Positions 8,604 to 17,788 of a stretch of DNA of 64,000 bases are shown here, in pieces. Origin of the DNA: JALFST01 sp022779285. GTDB lineage: Bacteria; Bacillota; Clostridia; Tissierellales; Peptoniphilaceae. Position 1 is the first letter of the stretch; every line of letters starts with the position of its first letter. The notes below the pieces were generated by a model. The model had not been told where the DNA came from and ran no database searches. It worked only from the letters and a program-made list of their open reading frames with translations. Both the position numbers and the translations under genes were made by a program. The stretch lies in NCBI GenBank assembly GCA_050313895.1, contig JBNPMI010000002.1. The stretch is one strand, 5' to 3'.

Positions 8604-10145
8604 TTATTGATGCTTCAGCTGATTTTCCAATTCCTGCACATCATTTCTCACACTCGCATCCTCACGGGTACGAGAATCGACACGGTCAATGGCATGCATT
8701 ACTGTTGTATGATCTCTGGAAAAAGCGCTGCCGATGGCCACCAGTGAAAGATTGGTCAGCTTTCGTCCCAGATACATTGCAATCTGTCTGGGAAAAGCCA
8801 CCTTGCTTTGTCTGGTTTTGGATGTGAGATCATTGGATTGAAGATGATAATATTCCGTGACACGGGCAATGATCTCTTCAATGGAAATTTCACGATCCTT
8901 TTTATCCTCAAGCCGCAGAGCATCTCTCGCAATATTGAGAGCTTCCTCGGGAGAGGTTTCCGAGGGATTCACTTGTTTGAACCGAAAATATGCTAATACA
9001 CGCAGCAGGGCTCCTTCCAGTTCTCGAATATTGGATGTGATATTTTCAGCGATCAGATCAATCACATAGGAAGGAAGAGTCAGAGCCTCCCCTTTCATTT
9101 TATAATTTAAAATCGCAACGCGTGTTTCAAAATCCGGTTGCTGAATATCCGCTGTCATTCCTCCCTCGAAACGTGTTACTAAACGCTCTTCAAGATTTTT
9201 CAGCTCTTTCGGCGGCTTATCCGCAGACAGAACAATCTGCTTATTCGCTTCCTTCAAATCGTTAAATGTATGGAAGACTTCCTCCATCGTCGCTTTTTTT
9301 CCGGCAATAAACTGAATATCATCAATCAAAAGCACATCAATGGAACGATATTTTCTTCGGAAATTATTCTTTTCCGCATTGGTTCCGTTTTCAATCACGG
9401 CGATCATCTCGTTCATAAAATTTTCGCTCGTAATATAGAGTACTTTTTTCGCGGGATCCCTTCGCAAAATTTCGTGAGCAATCGCCTGCATCAGATGCGT
9501 TTTTCCCAGCCCGGAAAGCCCGTAAATAAACAAGGGATTGTAGATCACTCCGGGATTGTTGATGACAGCGGTTGCCGTGGCATAGGCAAAGTCATTGCTT
9601 TTTCCGCGTACGAATGTTTCAATCGTATATTTGGGATTGAGTGTTTTATAACCGTTGCTCTGATGCTGCTGTTCAAGAAGCTTTTTTTTCTCTTCAAGAC
9701 GTTTTGCAATGGAATTTTTATCCGAGGGATGGATCTCCTCCCGGTTGTTCGATAAATTTTCGTAAATCGCATCAGATTGAGGAGTCATCGGAGGATTTTC
9801 ATTTTGAGAAAGCATCGATGTCTCTTGTTTTGATGTAAAATTCCTCTCAGCAGATTTTGCCGCCTTGATTTCATAATATTGTCTTTGTCCGGGATCTACC
9901 AAAATGATTTTTACAGGAGAATTGCAAATATATTCCATAGCCTTTTGAATATCATTGAGATATTTTTTATTTACCATGGATCGAATGAAGGCGCTTGTCG
10001 CATCAATCGTCAGTGTATTTTGTTCGAACGAAAGAGGAATCAAGGGCATGATCCAGTTTTTTAATTGGATTTGATTGAGCTGAAGATCGAGCATACTGAT
10101 TACTTCATCCCATATCATTTTCAGATCGTCCATCATTATCCCCAT
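8604..10145 (-). CDS. dnaA: Chromosomal replication initiator DnaA
   Basis: AAA+ initiator that binds DnaA boxes and melts the origin. Domain I (MIWDEVISMLDLQLNQIQLK) interacts with helicase and regulators; a variable linker covers about residues 90-170. Domain III has Walker A GLSGLGKTHLMQAIA and Walker B VLLIDDIQFIAGK. Domain IV ends with the DNA-binding signature AFSRDHTTVMHAIDRV. Several starts are possible: ATG at 10145 (GGAAGAA upstream) is chosen, with ATGs at 10136 and 10133 as alternatives. Confidence 0.97.
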   Translation of the reverse strand: MGIMMDDLKMIWDEVISMLDLQLNQIQLKNWIMPLIPLSFEQNTLTIDATSAFIRSMVNKKYLNDIQKAMEYICNSPVKIILVDPGQRQYYEIKAAKSAERNFTSKQETSMLSQNENPPMTPQSDAIYENLSNNREEIHPSDKNSIAKRLEEKKKLLEQQHQSNGYKTLNPKYTIETFVRGKSNDFAYATATAVINNPGVIYNPLFIYGLSGLGKTHLMQAIAHEILRRDPAKKVLYITSENFMNEMIAVIENGTNAEKNNFRRKYRSIDVLLIDDIQFIAGKKATMEEVFHTFNDLKEANKQIVLSADKPPKELKNLEERLVTRFEGGMTADIQQPDFETRVAILNYKMKGEALTLPSYVIDLIAENITSNIRELEGALLRVLAYFRFKQVNPSETSPEEALNIARDALRLEDKKDREISIEEIIARVTEYYHLQSNDLTSKTRQSKVAFPRQIAMYLGRKLTNLSLVAIGSAFSRDHTTVMHAIDRVDSRTREDASVRNDVQELENQLKHQ

Positions 10146-10422
10146 TTCTTCCACAACATATCCACAGCCGAAATTTTTTATTTTGTCGGTGATCAACCCA
10201 CTTTCTCACACTTATCCACATTTTGTGCACATTTTGTGGATAAGTGTGAGATCACAAGTCAAAAGCCCGAAAGAACTGCTATAAATTATATCATATTCGA
10301 GAGGAAAATGTGGATAATTCGGGTTTTGCTTGACACCGATTTTTTTCACCAATATAATGTTATAGATATTCCCGAATCGCAAGCGATGCAGAGGATGGGA
10401 TAGAGTAGGGAAGGAGGACGAA
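10146..10422. other. Putative oriC: dnaA-rpmH intergenic region
   Basis: Divergent gap between dnaA (minus) and rpmH (plus) where the gene orientation switches. It contains exact DnaA boxes TTATCCACA (10212-10220), TGTGGATAA (10235-10243) and TGTGGATAA (10309-10317), plus ATATCCACA (10158-10166). Two boxes lie in a 46-bp palindrome (10205-10250) with perfect 15-bp arms centred on GTGCAC. An AT-rich stretch (ATAAATTATATCATATT, about 10281-10297) could be an unwinding element. Promoters for dnaA and rpmH must also lie here. Confidence 0.8.
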
Positions 10423-10557
10423 ATGAAAAGAACATATCAGCCGAACAAAAGAAAAAGAAAAAATGATCATGGTTTCCGCCATCGCATGGCAACGAAAAAC
10501 GGACGTCGCGTTCTGAAGGCAAGAAGACTCAAGGGAAGAAAGAAATTGTCTGCGTAA
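10423..10557 (+). CDS. rpmH: 50S ribosomal protein L34
   Basis: A 44-residue, strongly basic protein beginning MKRTYQPNKRKRKNDHGFR and ending KARRLKGRKKLSA, the classic L34 sequence (MATKNGRRVL motif in the middle). It is a component of the large ribosomal subunit. The start has an excellent AAGGAGG site. It is first in the plus-strand cluster and directly precedes rnpA, as in most bacteria. Confidence 0.97.
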   Translation: MKRTYQPNKRKRKNDHGFRHRMATKNGRRVLKARRLKGRKKLSA

Positions 10558-10605
10558 GGTCTGTGAGTGATTCATAGGCCTTATTTTTTGCGCATGGAGA
10601 GTAGG

Positions 10606-10962
10606 ATGGAAAAAAAGCTGCGTTTGAGAAGAAATGAGGATTTTACTCGCGTTTATCGTCAGGGAAGCACCTCATACAATCGGGATTTTAAAGTAGTTTT
10701 TCGCCAAAATCGAAAAGATCATAATCGTTATGGTTTTTCACTCTCTAAAAAATTTGGAAAGGCACATGAGCGCAATCGTACGAAAAGACAATTGCGTGAA
10801 ATTGTCAGACTGAATCAGGAATTTTTTCCTTCAGGATATGACATTGTGATTCTTCCCAAAGAAAGCGTAAAAATCCAAGACTATCACCGATTGAGTGAGT
10901 CGCTATTGCATTGTGTCAAGCAATGGACGTCAAAAGAAAAAGGGAGTCAATTACGGCGATGA
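10606..10962 (+). CDS. rnpA: Ribonuclease P protein component
   Basis: Protein subunit of RNase P, which matures tRNA 5' ends; 118 residues. It shows the RnpA pattern: LRRNEDFTRVYRQG near the N-terminus, then GFSLSKKFGKAHERNRTKRQ (the RNR-type motif) around residues 45-66. The start MEKKLRLRRNEDF is chosen because GGAGAG lies upstream; an in-frame ATG at 10567 would add 13 residues with no good site. The stop overlaps the yidD start. Confidence 0.95.
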   Translation: MEKKLRLRRNEDFTRVYRQGSTSYNRDFKVVFRQNRKDHNRYGFSLSKKFGKAHERNRTKRQLREIVRLNQEFFPSGYDIVILPKESVKIQDYHRLSESLLHCVKQWTSKEKGSQLRR

Positions 10963-11177
10963 TGAATTGTATAGCTCAATGGCTGATTCGATTTTATCAG
11001 CGTTTTCTTTCCCCTGCCATCGGCTTGGGAAAGTGTCGCTTTCACCCGACATGCTCTCAATATGCTTTGGAAGCTTTTCAATATTATCGCTTCACCACCG
11101 CGTTCATGCTTACTCTTTGGAGAATTCTCCGATGTAATCCGTTTACAAAAGGAGGCGAGGATCCTCTCGTTCTCTGA
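10959..11177 (+). CDS. yidD: Membrane protein insertion efficiency factor YidD
   Basis: A small protein of about 72 residues with the signature AIGLGKCRFHPTCSQYALEA and the Cys-containing CNPFTKGGEDPL end. YidD is thought to assist YidC-dependent membrane insertion. The ATG pair at 10959/10962 overlaps the rnpA stop, and AGGGAG lies upstream. Its place between rnpA and yidC is diagnostic. Confidence 0.93.
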   Translation: MMNCIAQWLIRFYQRFLSPAIGLGKCRFHPTCSQYALEAFQYYRFTTAFMLTLWRILRCNPFTKGGEDPLVL

Positions 11178-11239
11178 TTCGTCCAAAACGGATGCCGACT
11201 CGATGAATTCTCGTAACCCATAGAAAGAAGAGGACAGCC

Positions 11240-12007
11240 TTGGGCAATATTTTAGGACCAATCAGCAGTATCTTCGGCCACATCATGCGTTGGTTTTATG
11301 AAACGATGTCTTCCATGTTCGCAGAACCGGCATCGATTTCATATCTCGCGCTCAGCATTCTTCTGATGGCTGTAATCTCCAAGCTGATTACGATTCCGAT
11401 TATGGCACAGATGACCAAATCGTCTCGTAAGATGAAGGAAATGCAGCCTGAAATTGAAAAGCTGAAACAAAAGTATGGCTATGATCAGCAGATTTTACAG
11501 CAGAAGACCATGGAATTTTACAAAGAAAACGGCATGTCCATGGCGGGATGTTCCAGCTGTTTGCCGATGCTTTTACAACTTGTGCTGATTCTTGCACTCT
11601 TCGCCGTGTTACAGGATCCCGGAAAATACATTTTCGATAATCAGGAAAACATTCATCAGATTGCAAGAAACTTTTTCTGGATTCCGGATCTATTCCAAGC
11701 CGATCCCCTGTCCTGGCTTGGTCTTCCGTTATGGAATGCTGTTTTGCAGCTTGCCGTGCAGTGGTTCGGACCTTCCCGTCAGCAGCAGGAACAGCTCGGG
11801 AGCGGATCGAGCATGCTGATCATGACCTTTGGTATGCCGATTATGTTTTATTTTATCAGTATAAAGTGGGCATCCGGTTTATTGCTGTACTGGACATTCG
11901 GAAATGTTCTGGAAGTGATTTATCGAATGATTTCCGCACTTATCGTGAATATCAGAACTCCGAAATCGGATGATTTGGAATCGAACAGGAATCGGGGTAA
12001 AAAATGA
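11240..12007 (+). CDS. yidC: Membrane insertase YidC/OxaA
   Basis: Polytopic membrane protein of 255 residues that inserts proteins into the cytoplasmic membrane. Hydrophobic segments appear at about residues 30-52, 95-118, 150-172, 190-210 and 215-235. The cytoplasmic hairpin between the first two (KSSRKMKEMQPEIEKLKQK) is typical of YidC. No lipobox is seen at the N-terminus, unlike SpoIIIJ of Bacillus. The start is TTG with GAGGA upstream. It overlaps jag by 4 bp (ATGA). Confidence 0.93.
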   Translation: MGNILGPISSIFGHIMRWFYETMSSMFAEPASISYLALSILLMAVISKLITIPIMAQMTKSSRKMKEMQPEIEKLKQKYGYDQQILQQKTMEFYKENGMSMAGCSSCLPMLLQLVLILALFAVLQDPGKYIFDNQENIHQIARNFFWIPDLFQADPLSWLGLPLWNAVLQLAVQWFGPSRQQQEQLGSGSSMLIMTFGMPIMFYFISIKWASGLLLYWTFGNVLEVIYRMISALIVNIRTPKSDDLESNRNRGKK

Positions 12008-13236
12008 GATCAGTAGTAAAAACGGGCAAATCCATTGATGACGCTGTCACGGCGGCACTTGAGGAGCTCAATGCTTCTTTAGATGATGTGAATATCGAAA
12101 TCATGGAGCAACCGAAATCAGGGTTTTTCGGTATGTTTGGTACGAAGGATGCGGTAGTACGCGTTTCTCTTAAGAAGAATGAGTTTGACGAAATTCTAAA
12201 AGAAGAGTTGGGCCATTCCAAAGATACAGCATCCGCTTCCGTTGAAAAAACTTCGGAAACCGCTTCAAAACAAAAAAAATATACAGAAGATTCAGAAAAA
12301 CAAACAAAACGTTCAGAAAAGAAAGCCTCAAAAGCCTCAAAGGAACAACAAGGAGTAAAATTCCCGAAGGAATCTCCTGAAAAGAAACGAGAGGCGAAAA
12401 CCGAGACGAAGAAATTCAAGACGCCTGTGGAACAAAAACCGGATTTTTCAGCAGCAACATCTGCAAAGAATTCCACCTCCGAAAAAGCCGTGAAAACGAC
12501 AGAGGAAAGAAAAATTTCGGAACCGAAACAGACTTTGAAACAGTCGGAGTCTTCTGAGAAAAAAGAGCAATTGCAATCGGTCAGCTCTCCGGAGCCGAAA
12601 CAAGAAACATTTAAGACCATTTCGGAATTGATTGCAGAGTCTACGCAGTCCACGTCCGCTTCGGAAAAATCAGTCGACCGGAAACAGGAAGCCTCCCCAT
12701 CTGCAGATTCTTCGCAAACAGCAGCAAGGGAAGAAGTGAAGATGACAGAGAACGCGCAGGATGCTCAATCGACCGAAGATGAACAATCGCAATTTGTAAA
12801 AAATTGGGTGATTGACACGCTACGCTATATGCATATTGAGGCGCAGGTGGAAACCTCTCACGTTGACGGCAATCTTCTCGTAGAAATTCTGGGTCTTTCG
12901 GATTCCGATATGGGTATTGTCATCGGAAGGCGTGCAGAAACCTTGAATGCACTGCAATATCTTCTTGGAATTGCAGCAAGCCGCGCCTTGAAAAAGAATG
13001 ATCATATTTACCTGGATGTCGGCGGTTACCGTGAAAGACGAAATGATAACCTCCGCCGCCTTGCACATCGAAATGCAGAGCGAGTTCTCAAGGATCATCG
13101 CCCTGCAGCCATGGAGCCGATGAATGCATATGAAAGACGCATTGTTCATACGGCATTGCAGGATATAGAACATATTTCAACGGTTTCTGAAGGCAGAGAG
13201 CCGCACCGCAGGGTGATAATCCGTTACGAAAAATAA
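12004..13236 (+). CDS. jag: Jag/KhpB RNA-binding protein with long acidic-basic linker
   Basis: The N-terminal Jag domain (residues 1-60; VKTGKSIDDAVTAALEELN) and the C-terminal KH (about 262-340; LLVEILGLSDSDMGIVIGRR) plus R3H (about 345-410; ERRIVHTALQDIEHISTVSE) domains match KhpB/Jag, an RNA-binding protein that partners KhpA and affects cell elongation. The central ~180 residues are a repetitive Lys/Glu/Ser linker of low complexity, making the protein about twice the usual Firmicutes length. It is translationally coupled to yidC. Confidence 0.93.
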   Translation: MRSVVKTGKSIDDAVTAALEELNASLDDVNIEIMEQPKSGFFGMFGTKDAVVRVSLKKNEFDEILKEELGHSKDTASASVEKTSETASKQKKYTEDSEKQTKRSEKKASKASKEQQGVKFPKESPEKKREAKTETKKFKTPVEQKPDFSAATSAKNSTSEKAVKTTEERKISEPKQTLKQSESSEKKEQLQSVSSPEPKQETFKTISELIAESTQSTSASEKSVDRKQEASPSADSSQTAAREEVKMTENAQDAQSTEDEQSQFVKNWVIDTLRYMHIEAQVETSHVDGNLLVEILGLSDSDMGIVIGRRAETLNALQYLLGIAASRALKKNDHIYLDVGGYRERRNDNLRRLAHRNAERVLKDHRPAAMEPMNAYERRIVHTALQDIEHISTVSEGREPHRRVIIRYEK

Positions 13237-13241
13237 TAGGA

Positions 13242-13270
13242 GGCACTCCTTCGGGAGTGCTTTTTCTTTT
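13242..13270 (+). terminator. Rho-independent terminator after jag
   Basis: Stem GGCACTCC / GGAGTGCT with a TTCG tetraloop, followed by TTTTTCTTTTT, starting 5 bp after the jag stop. This ends the rpmH-jag unit before mnmE. Confidence 0.9.
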
Positions 13271-13362
13271 TCTTGAGAAGTCGCTTTCATATGGGTATGA
13301 AAAAAACATATTCCACTTCTTTCAAAATTTTTTGAATGGAATATTCAAAGCGAGGAAAGTCA

Positions 13363-14775
13363 ATGAATAACAATCATACAGGATGGATAGAGACGGATAC
13401 GATTGCTGCAATAGCAACGTCAATAGGCGAAGCCGGCATCAGTATTGTCCGAATGAGCGGGCCGGAGGCTTTTTCCATTGCAGATCTCATTTTTGAACCG
13501 GGAAATCATAGACCCTACTCTGATCATGACAATCGTCGTTTGCGCTATGGTTGGATTACGGATGGCGAGGAAATCCTTGACGAGGTTCTTGTCAGCTATA
13601 TGAGAGCACCTCACACGTATACCACAGAAGATGTGGTGGAAATCAATGCACACGGCGGGTCGATCGCTGCGCGCCGCATTCTTTCCCTTTTGCTCAAAAA
13701 GGGGGTTCGACTTGCCGAGCGTGGAGAATTTACAAAGCGTGCTTTTTTAAACGGTCGCCTTGATCTTTCGCAGGCCGAGGCCATTCATGATATCATTGAT
13801 GCTCAAACGGATCTTCAACAAGCACAAGCGATGAAACAATTATCCGGCTCTGTTACGCATCAAATGCATTCCCTGAAGGAAAAAATGCTGTCTCTGCTCT
13901 CAGATGTTGAATATTCGATTAATTTTATGGAAGATTCCATGGAGGATTTACCGATAGACCCCATGCAAGAGGCCTGTTCCGGGATTATTGAGGAAATTCA
14001 CTCGCTGCTTTTACAATCCAACCGGGGCCGTTTGATCCGGGAAGGAATTCTCACCGTGATTGCAGGAAGACCCAATGTAGGAAAGTCTTCTCTTTTGAAT
14101 TCTCTTTTGGCAGCCGATCGGGCAATTGTTACCGATATTCCGGGAACGACGCGTGATGCGATTGAGGAAAGCTACAATCTTGACGGTGTTCCTCTGCGTC
14201 TCATCGATACGGCTGGGATTCGAGAAACGGAGGATATTGTCGAGCGTTTCGGCGTGGATCGCAGTCATCAATATTTGCAGGAGGCGGATCTGGTTTTGAT
14301 TTTAATTGACGGATCTCAGGCGCCGAGTCAAGAGGATTTTCAGGTGATTGAAGAAGCAAAAGAGAAACCGTGTCTTGTTTTGCTCAACAAAGAAGATCTT
14401 GGCATATCGTCAGAGGCGATTCGATTTCAAAATCAGGTCTCTGAGCAATTTCCGAATTTCAGCTGGATTCAACTTTCTGTTCAGAATAAAAAAGGGATTG
14501 AACGTTTAAAAAAGAAAATATCGCAAATGATTTTTGGAGAGGATGAGATTACAGCTCAGGATGTTACGATATCCAATATCCGTCAGCTTCACCTTTTAGA
14601 AAAGACAGAACAATCCTTGGAAAGTGCTATGAACGGGTTCCGTACTTCAGTTCCCTTGGACGGCATTGAGGTTGATTTGCGCGATGCCTATCGTTTTTTG
14701 GCGGAGATCACGGGAGAGTCGATTGAGGAGGATGTTCTTGATCGAATCTTTCAAAATTTTTGTGTTGGAAAGTGA
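13363..14775 (+). CDS. mnmE: tRNA modification GTPase MnmE
   Basis: With MnmG it forms the 5-carboxymethylaminomethyl modification of U34 in certain tRNAs. About 470 residues: folate-binding N-domain (TIAAIATSIGEAGISIVRMS), a G domain with GRPNVGKSSLLN (P-loop), DIPGTTRD (G2), DTAGI (G3) and LNKEDL (G4), and the C-terminal catalytic FCVGK (CxGK) motif. The start MNNNHTGW has GAGGAAAG upstream; an ATG at 13336 would add nine residues. The stop overlaps the mnmG start. Confidence 0.97.
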   Translation: MNNNHTGWIETDTIAAIATSIGEAGISIVRMSGPEAFSIADLIFEPGNHRPYSDHDNRRLRYGWITDGEEILDEVLVSYMRAPHTYTTEDVVEINAHGGSIAARRILSLLLKKGVRLAERGEFTKRAFLNGRLDLSQAEAIHDIIDAQTDLQQAQAMKQLSGSVTHQMHSLKEKMLSLLSDVEYSINFMEDSMEDLPIDPMQEACSGIIEEIHSLLLQSNRGRLIREGILTVIAGRPNVGKSSLLNSLLAADRAIVTDIPGTTRDAIEESYNLDGVPLRLIDTAGIRETEDIVERFGVDRSHQYLQEADLVLILIDGSQAPSQEDFQVIEEAKEKPCLVLLNKEDLGISSEAIRFQNQVSEQFPNFSWIQLSVQNKKGIERLKKKISQMIFGEDEITAQDVTISNIRQLHLLEKTEQSLESAMNGFRTSVPLDGIEVDLRDAYRFLAEITGESIEEDVLDRIFQNFCVGK

Positions 14776-16718
14776 GCGAAACCTTGAAGACAATAAAGCA
14801 TTATTATAAGGATCCGGTGGATGTCGTCGTAATTGGCGCAGGACATGCCGGCTGTGAGGCTGGTTTGGCCGCAGCGCGGCTCGGCATGAAGACGGTGATG
14901 CTTACCATCAGTCTGGAATCTGTCGCGGATATGCCCTGTAATCCCAATATCGGAGGTACCGGCAAGGGACATCTTGTTCGCGAGATAGATGCTCTTGGCG
15001 GAGAGATGGGATTGGTCATCGATGAAACCTTTCTGCAATCACGTATGTTGAATCTGTCGAAGGGTCCGGCAATCCATTCCCTTCGTGTACAGGCGGACAA
15101 AAGAAAATACCATGATGTTATGAAGCATCGCTTGGAGGTACAGGAAAATTTACAGCTTGTTGAAGCAGAGGTGGATGGAATCGATGTTTGTAACGGAAGG
15201 GTTCAGGGAGTTACCACCATTCAAGGAGCTTATTACCCCGCGAAGGCGGTAGTCATTTGTACCGGAACCTTTCTCAACGGCACGATTTTGATGGGAGAGC
15301 TCTCCTATTCATCCGGGCCGCATGGGTTACGTCCTTCCCTCTTTCTTTCAGACTCTTTAAGAAAAATACAGGTTCCCCTTCGCAGATTCAAAACGGGAAC
15401 ACCCGCTCGCATCAATCGCAGGAGTGTGGATTTTTCTGTAATGACACCGCAAAAGGGAGATCGGAACATTATTCCCTTCTCATTTATGAACGAAGGAAAA
15501 AAATATAATCCTGATCAGCAGGAAGATTGTTATTTGACATATACGACACCGAAGACGAAAAAAATTATTCTGGAAAATCTGCATCGATCTCCTATGTATT
15601 CCGGCGAGGTGCATGGTGTAGGGCCACGCTATTGCCCCTCCATTGAAGATAAAATCGTTCGTTTTCCGGATCATGATTCTCAGCAGGTATTTCTTGAACC
15701 GGAGGGACTTTCCACGGATGAAATTTATGTCCAGGGAGTCAGTTCCACGCTTCCGGAGGAGGTTCAGATTGAGTTGTATCGTACGATTCAAGGTCTTGAA
15801 AATGTTGAGTTCATGCGATCAGCATATGGCATTGAATATGATTGCATCGATGCACGTTCACTCAAAAGCTCACTGGAATTTCGACCGATTGAGGGAATCT
15901 TTTTTGCAGGACAGGTGAACGGATCCTCAGGCTATGAAGAGGCTGCTGCTCAGGGATTAATTGCGGGGGTCAATGCGGCAAAAAAAATATCGGGTCAAAA
16001 ACCGCTTATTTTAGACAGAAGTCAGGCTTATATCGGAGTGCTTATCGATGATCTTGTTACAAAGGGAACGAATGAGCCATATCGCATGATGACCTCACGT
16101 TGTGAATACAGACTCAGCTTGCGCCAGGATAATGCCGATGAAAGATTGACACAAATCGGCTATGAGATCGGTCTGGCTTCTGAGGAGAGATATCAGCGGA
16201 TGCAGATGAAGTGGAAGAATATTTATGAGGAGGTCGATCGTCTTCATCAGTTGATGATAACGCCGACAGAAAACATAAATCGATGGCTGACTGCACATGG
16301 ATCTTCTCCACTGAAAACAGGAGCAACACTGGCAGAGCTGCTTCGTCGTCCGGAATTAGATTATGATCTTCTCGGAGAATTGGATAAAAATCGTCCTCAT
16401 CTTTCCAGGGAACAACGATATGAAGTCGAAACCCGTATCATGTATGAGGGATATATAGAAAAACAAAATCAGCAGATTGCTCAGTTTAAAAAAATGGAAA
16501 TGCGCTCGCTTCCGAATATGGATTATCGTACGGTTGCCGGCCTGAAATCAGAAGCTGTACAGAAGCTGAACGATGTTCAACCCGAGTCTATCGGGCAAGC
16601 ATCGCGTATTAGCGGCGTTTCACCGGCAGATATCAATGTTTTGCTCATATATTTGGAAATGCAACGAAGGAAGTCGGTTGATAGGACGGAGAGCAGTTCT
16701 GATAAAGGAGAATCATAA
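14772..16718 (+). CDS. mnmG: tRNA uridine-5-carboxymethylaminomethyl synthesis enzyme MnmG (GidA)
   Basis: FAD-dependent partner of MnmE. About 648 residues, with the dinucleotide-binding VVVIGAGHAGCEAGLAAARL at the N-terminus, the NPNIGGTGKGHLVREIDALGG signature, FRPIEGIFFAGQVNGSSGYE and the C-terminal AxRISGVSPADINVLLIYLE end. The start is uncertain: GTG at 14772 overlapping the mnmE stop is preferred, while TTG codons at 14760 or 14783 are possible. No separate promoter is evident. Confidence 0.96.
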   Translation: MSETLKTIKHYYKDPVDVVVIGAGHAGCEAGLAAARLGMKTVMLTISLESVADMPCNPNIGGTGKGHLVREIDALGGEMGLVIDETFLQSRMLNLSKGPAIHSLRVQADKRKYHDVMKHRLEVQENLQLVEAEVDGIDVCNGRVQGVTTIQGAYYPAKAVVICTGTFLNGTILMGELSYSSGPHGLRPSLFLSDSLRKIQVPLRRFKTGTPARINRRSVDFSVMTPQKGDRNIIPFSFMNEGKKYNPDQQEDCYLTYTTPKTKKIILENLHRSPMYSGEVHGVGPRYCPSIEDKIVRFPDHDSQQVFLEPEGLSTDEIYVQGVSSTLPEEVQIELYRTIQGLENVEFMRSAYGIEYDCIDARSLKSSLEFRPIEGIFFAGQVNGSSGYEEAAAQGLIAGVNAAKKISGQKPLILDRSQAYIGVLIDDLVTKGTNEPYRMMTSRCEYRLSLRQDNADERLTQIGYEIGLASEERYQRMQMKWKNIYEEVDRLHQLMITPTENINRWLTAHGSSPLKTGATLAELLRRPELDYDLLGELDKNRPHLSREQRYEVETRIMYEGYIEKQNQQIAQFKKMEMRSLPNMDYRTVAGLKSEAVQKLNDVQPESIGQASRISGVSPADINVLLIYLEMQRRKSVDRTESSSDKGES

Positions 16719-17425
16719 TGTCAACGCTCGCACAACGTGCACTGAATGAGGGAATTTCTCTTACGGAAGATCAGCTTTCTCTTTTTGAAAAATATCGGGA
16801 ATTGATTTCGGAATGGAATACAAGGATCGATATCACAAAAATCACAGATCCGAAAGAGGTGGATAATAAGCATTTTTTAGACTCTCTTAGCGTTTTTCGA
16901 ATTTTAGATCCGAAATCCGATATGACTGTGATTGATATCGGCACGGGAGGCGGTTTTCCGGGAATTCCTATGAAGATTGTCTCCCCCTCTCTTAAGATCA
17001 CTCTTATTGATAGCTTGGGAAAACGGGTGCGTTTTTTGCAGGAAGTGATCAAGGAATTGGATTTGTCAGAGACGACAGCTATTCAGGGACGTGCAGAGGA
17101 ATTTTTCAGAGAGAAAAAATACAGAGAAAAATACGATATTGCTGTAGCAAGAGCAGTTGCCCCGCTACCTACCCTGGTGGAGTATTGTTTGCCGGCAGTA
17201 AAGGTCGGCGGCGTTTTTCTGGCTATGAAAGGACCGACAGCTCATGAAGAGATAACGCATTCTATACATGCAATCCGGAAGCTTGGCGGTGAAATTGAAA
17301 AGGAAGATCAATTCGCATGGACAGAAGAAAAATTTCAAAGGACGTTGATTTTGATACGTAAGATAAAAGCAACGCCTGTTTTATATCCAAGAGGCCAAGG
17401 AAAACCGAGAAAGAATCCGCTTTAA
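16718..17425 (+). CDS. rsmG: 16S rRNA (guanine-527-N7)-methyltransferase RsmG (GidB)
   Basis: SAM-dependent enzyme methylating G527 of 16S rRNA; 235 residues. Motif I is DIGTGGGFPGIPMKI; the DSLGKRVRFLQEVIKEL and VARAVAPLPTLVEYCLPAVK segments are diagnostic. The ATG overlaps the mnmG stop (TAATG) with AAAGGAG upstream, so it belongs to the mnmE-mnmG operon. Confidence 0.97.
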   Translation: MSTLAQRALNEGISLTEDQLSLFEKYRELISEWNTRIDITKITDPKEVDNKHFLDSLSVFRILDPKSDMTVIDIGTGGGFPGIPMKIVSPSLKITLIDSLGKRVRFLQEVIKELDLSETTAIQGRAEEFFREKKYREKYDIAVARAVAPLPTLVEYCLPAVKVGGVFLAMKGPTAHEEITHSIHAIRKLGGEIEKEDQFAWTEEKFQRTLILIRKIKATPVLYPRGQGKPRKNPL

Positions 17426-17433
17426 GGATAAAA

Positions 17434-17776
17434 GTTTCATATGAAACGTGAAGATGTTTCATATGAAACACATTAGTGAGGTTTTGTGGCGATTTCATAT
17501 GAATTTTTCATCGAGGCTTCATGCTTGTTTTATAGGAGCCTTGTCTATTAATCTTATGATTGTTTCATATGAAACATCTGAAGTAATCCTTTCATAATGA
17601 AGATTTTTCAACTACAATGTTTCATATGAAACAAAAGCGTTAAAACGATCTTGAAACAAATAGTACGCAACGAAAAGAAATAATGAAACAAACAAACATA
17701 CATAGGAAATATTATGGGAATATCATAATATATTTCTTTTGATATAATCTTATGCAGGAATGTTTCATATGAAACA
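17434..17776. promoter_or_regulatory. Cluster of parS-like palindromes (centromere candidates)
   Basis: The 363-bp gap between rsmG and cinA has no gene but contains repeated copies of the palindrome TGTTTCATATGAAACA: exact 16-mers at 17455-17470, 17561-17576, 17618-17633 and 17761-17776, a near copy at 17434-17447 and a decayed one at 17492-17505. The canonical Firmicutes parS is TGTTTCACGTGAAACA; these differ only at the two central bases. Their position just ahead of parA-parB supports ParB binding. The last copy abuts the cinA ribosome-binding site and might also influence cinA-parAB expression. Confidence 0.8.
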
Positions 17777-17788
17777 AAGGATGGAAAA

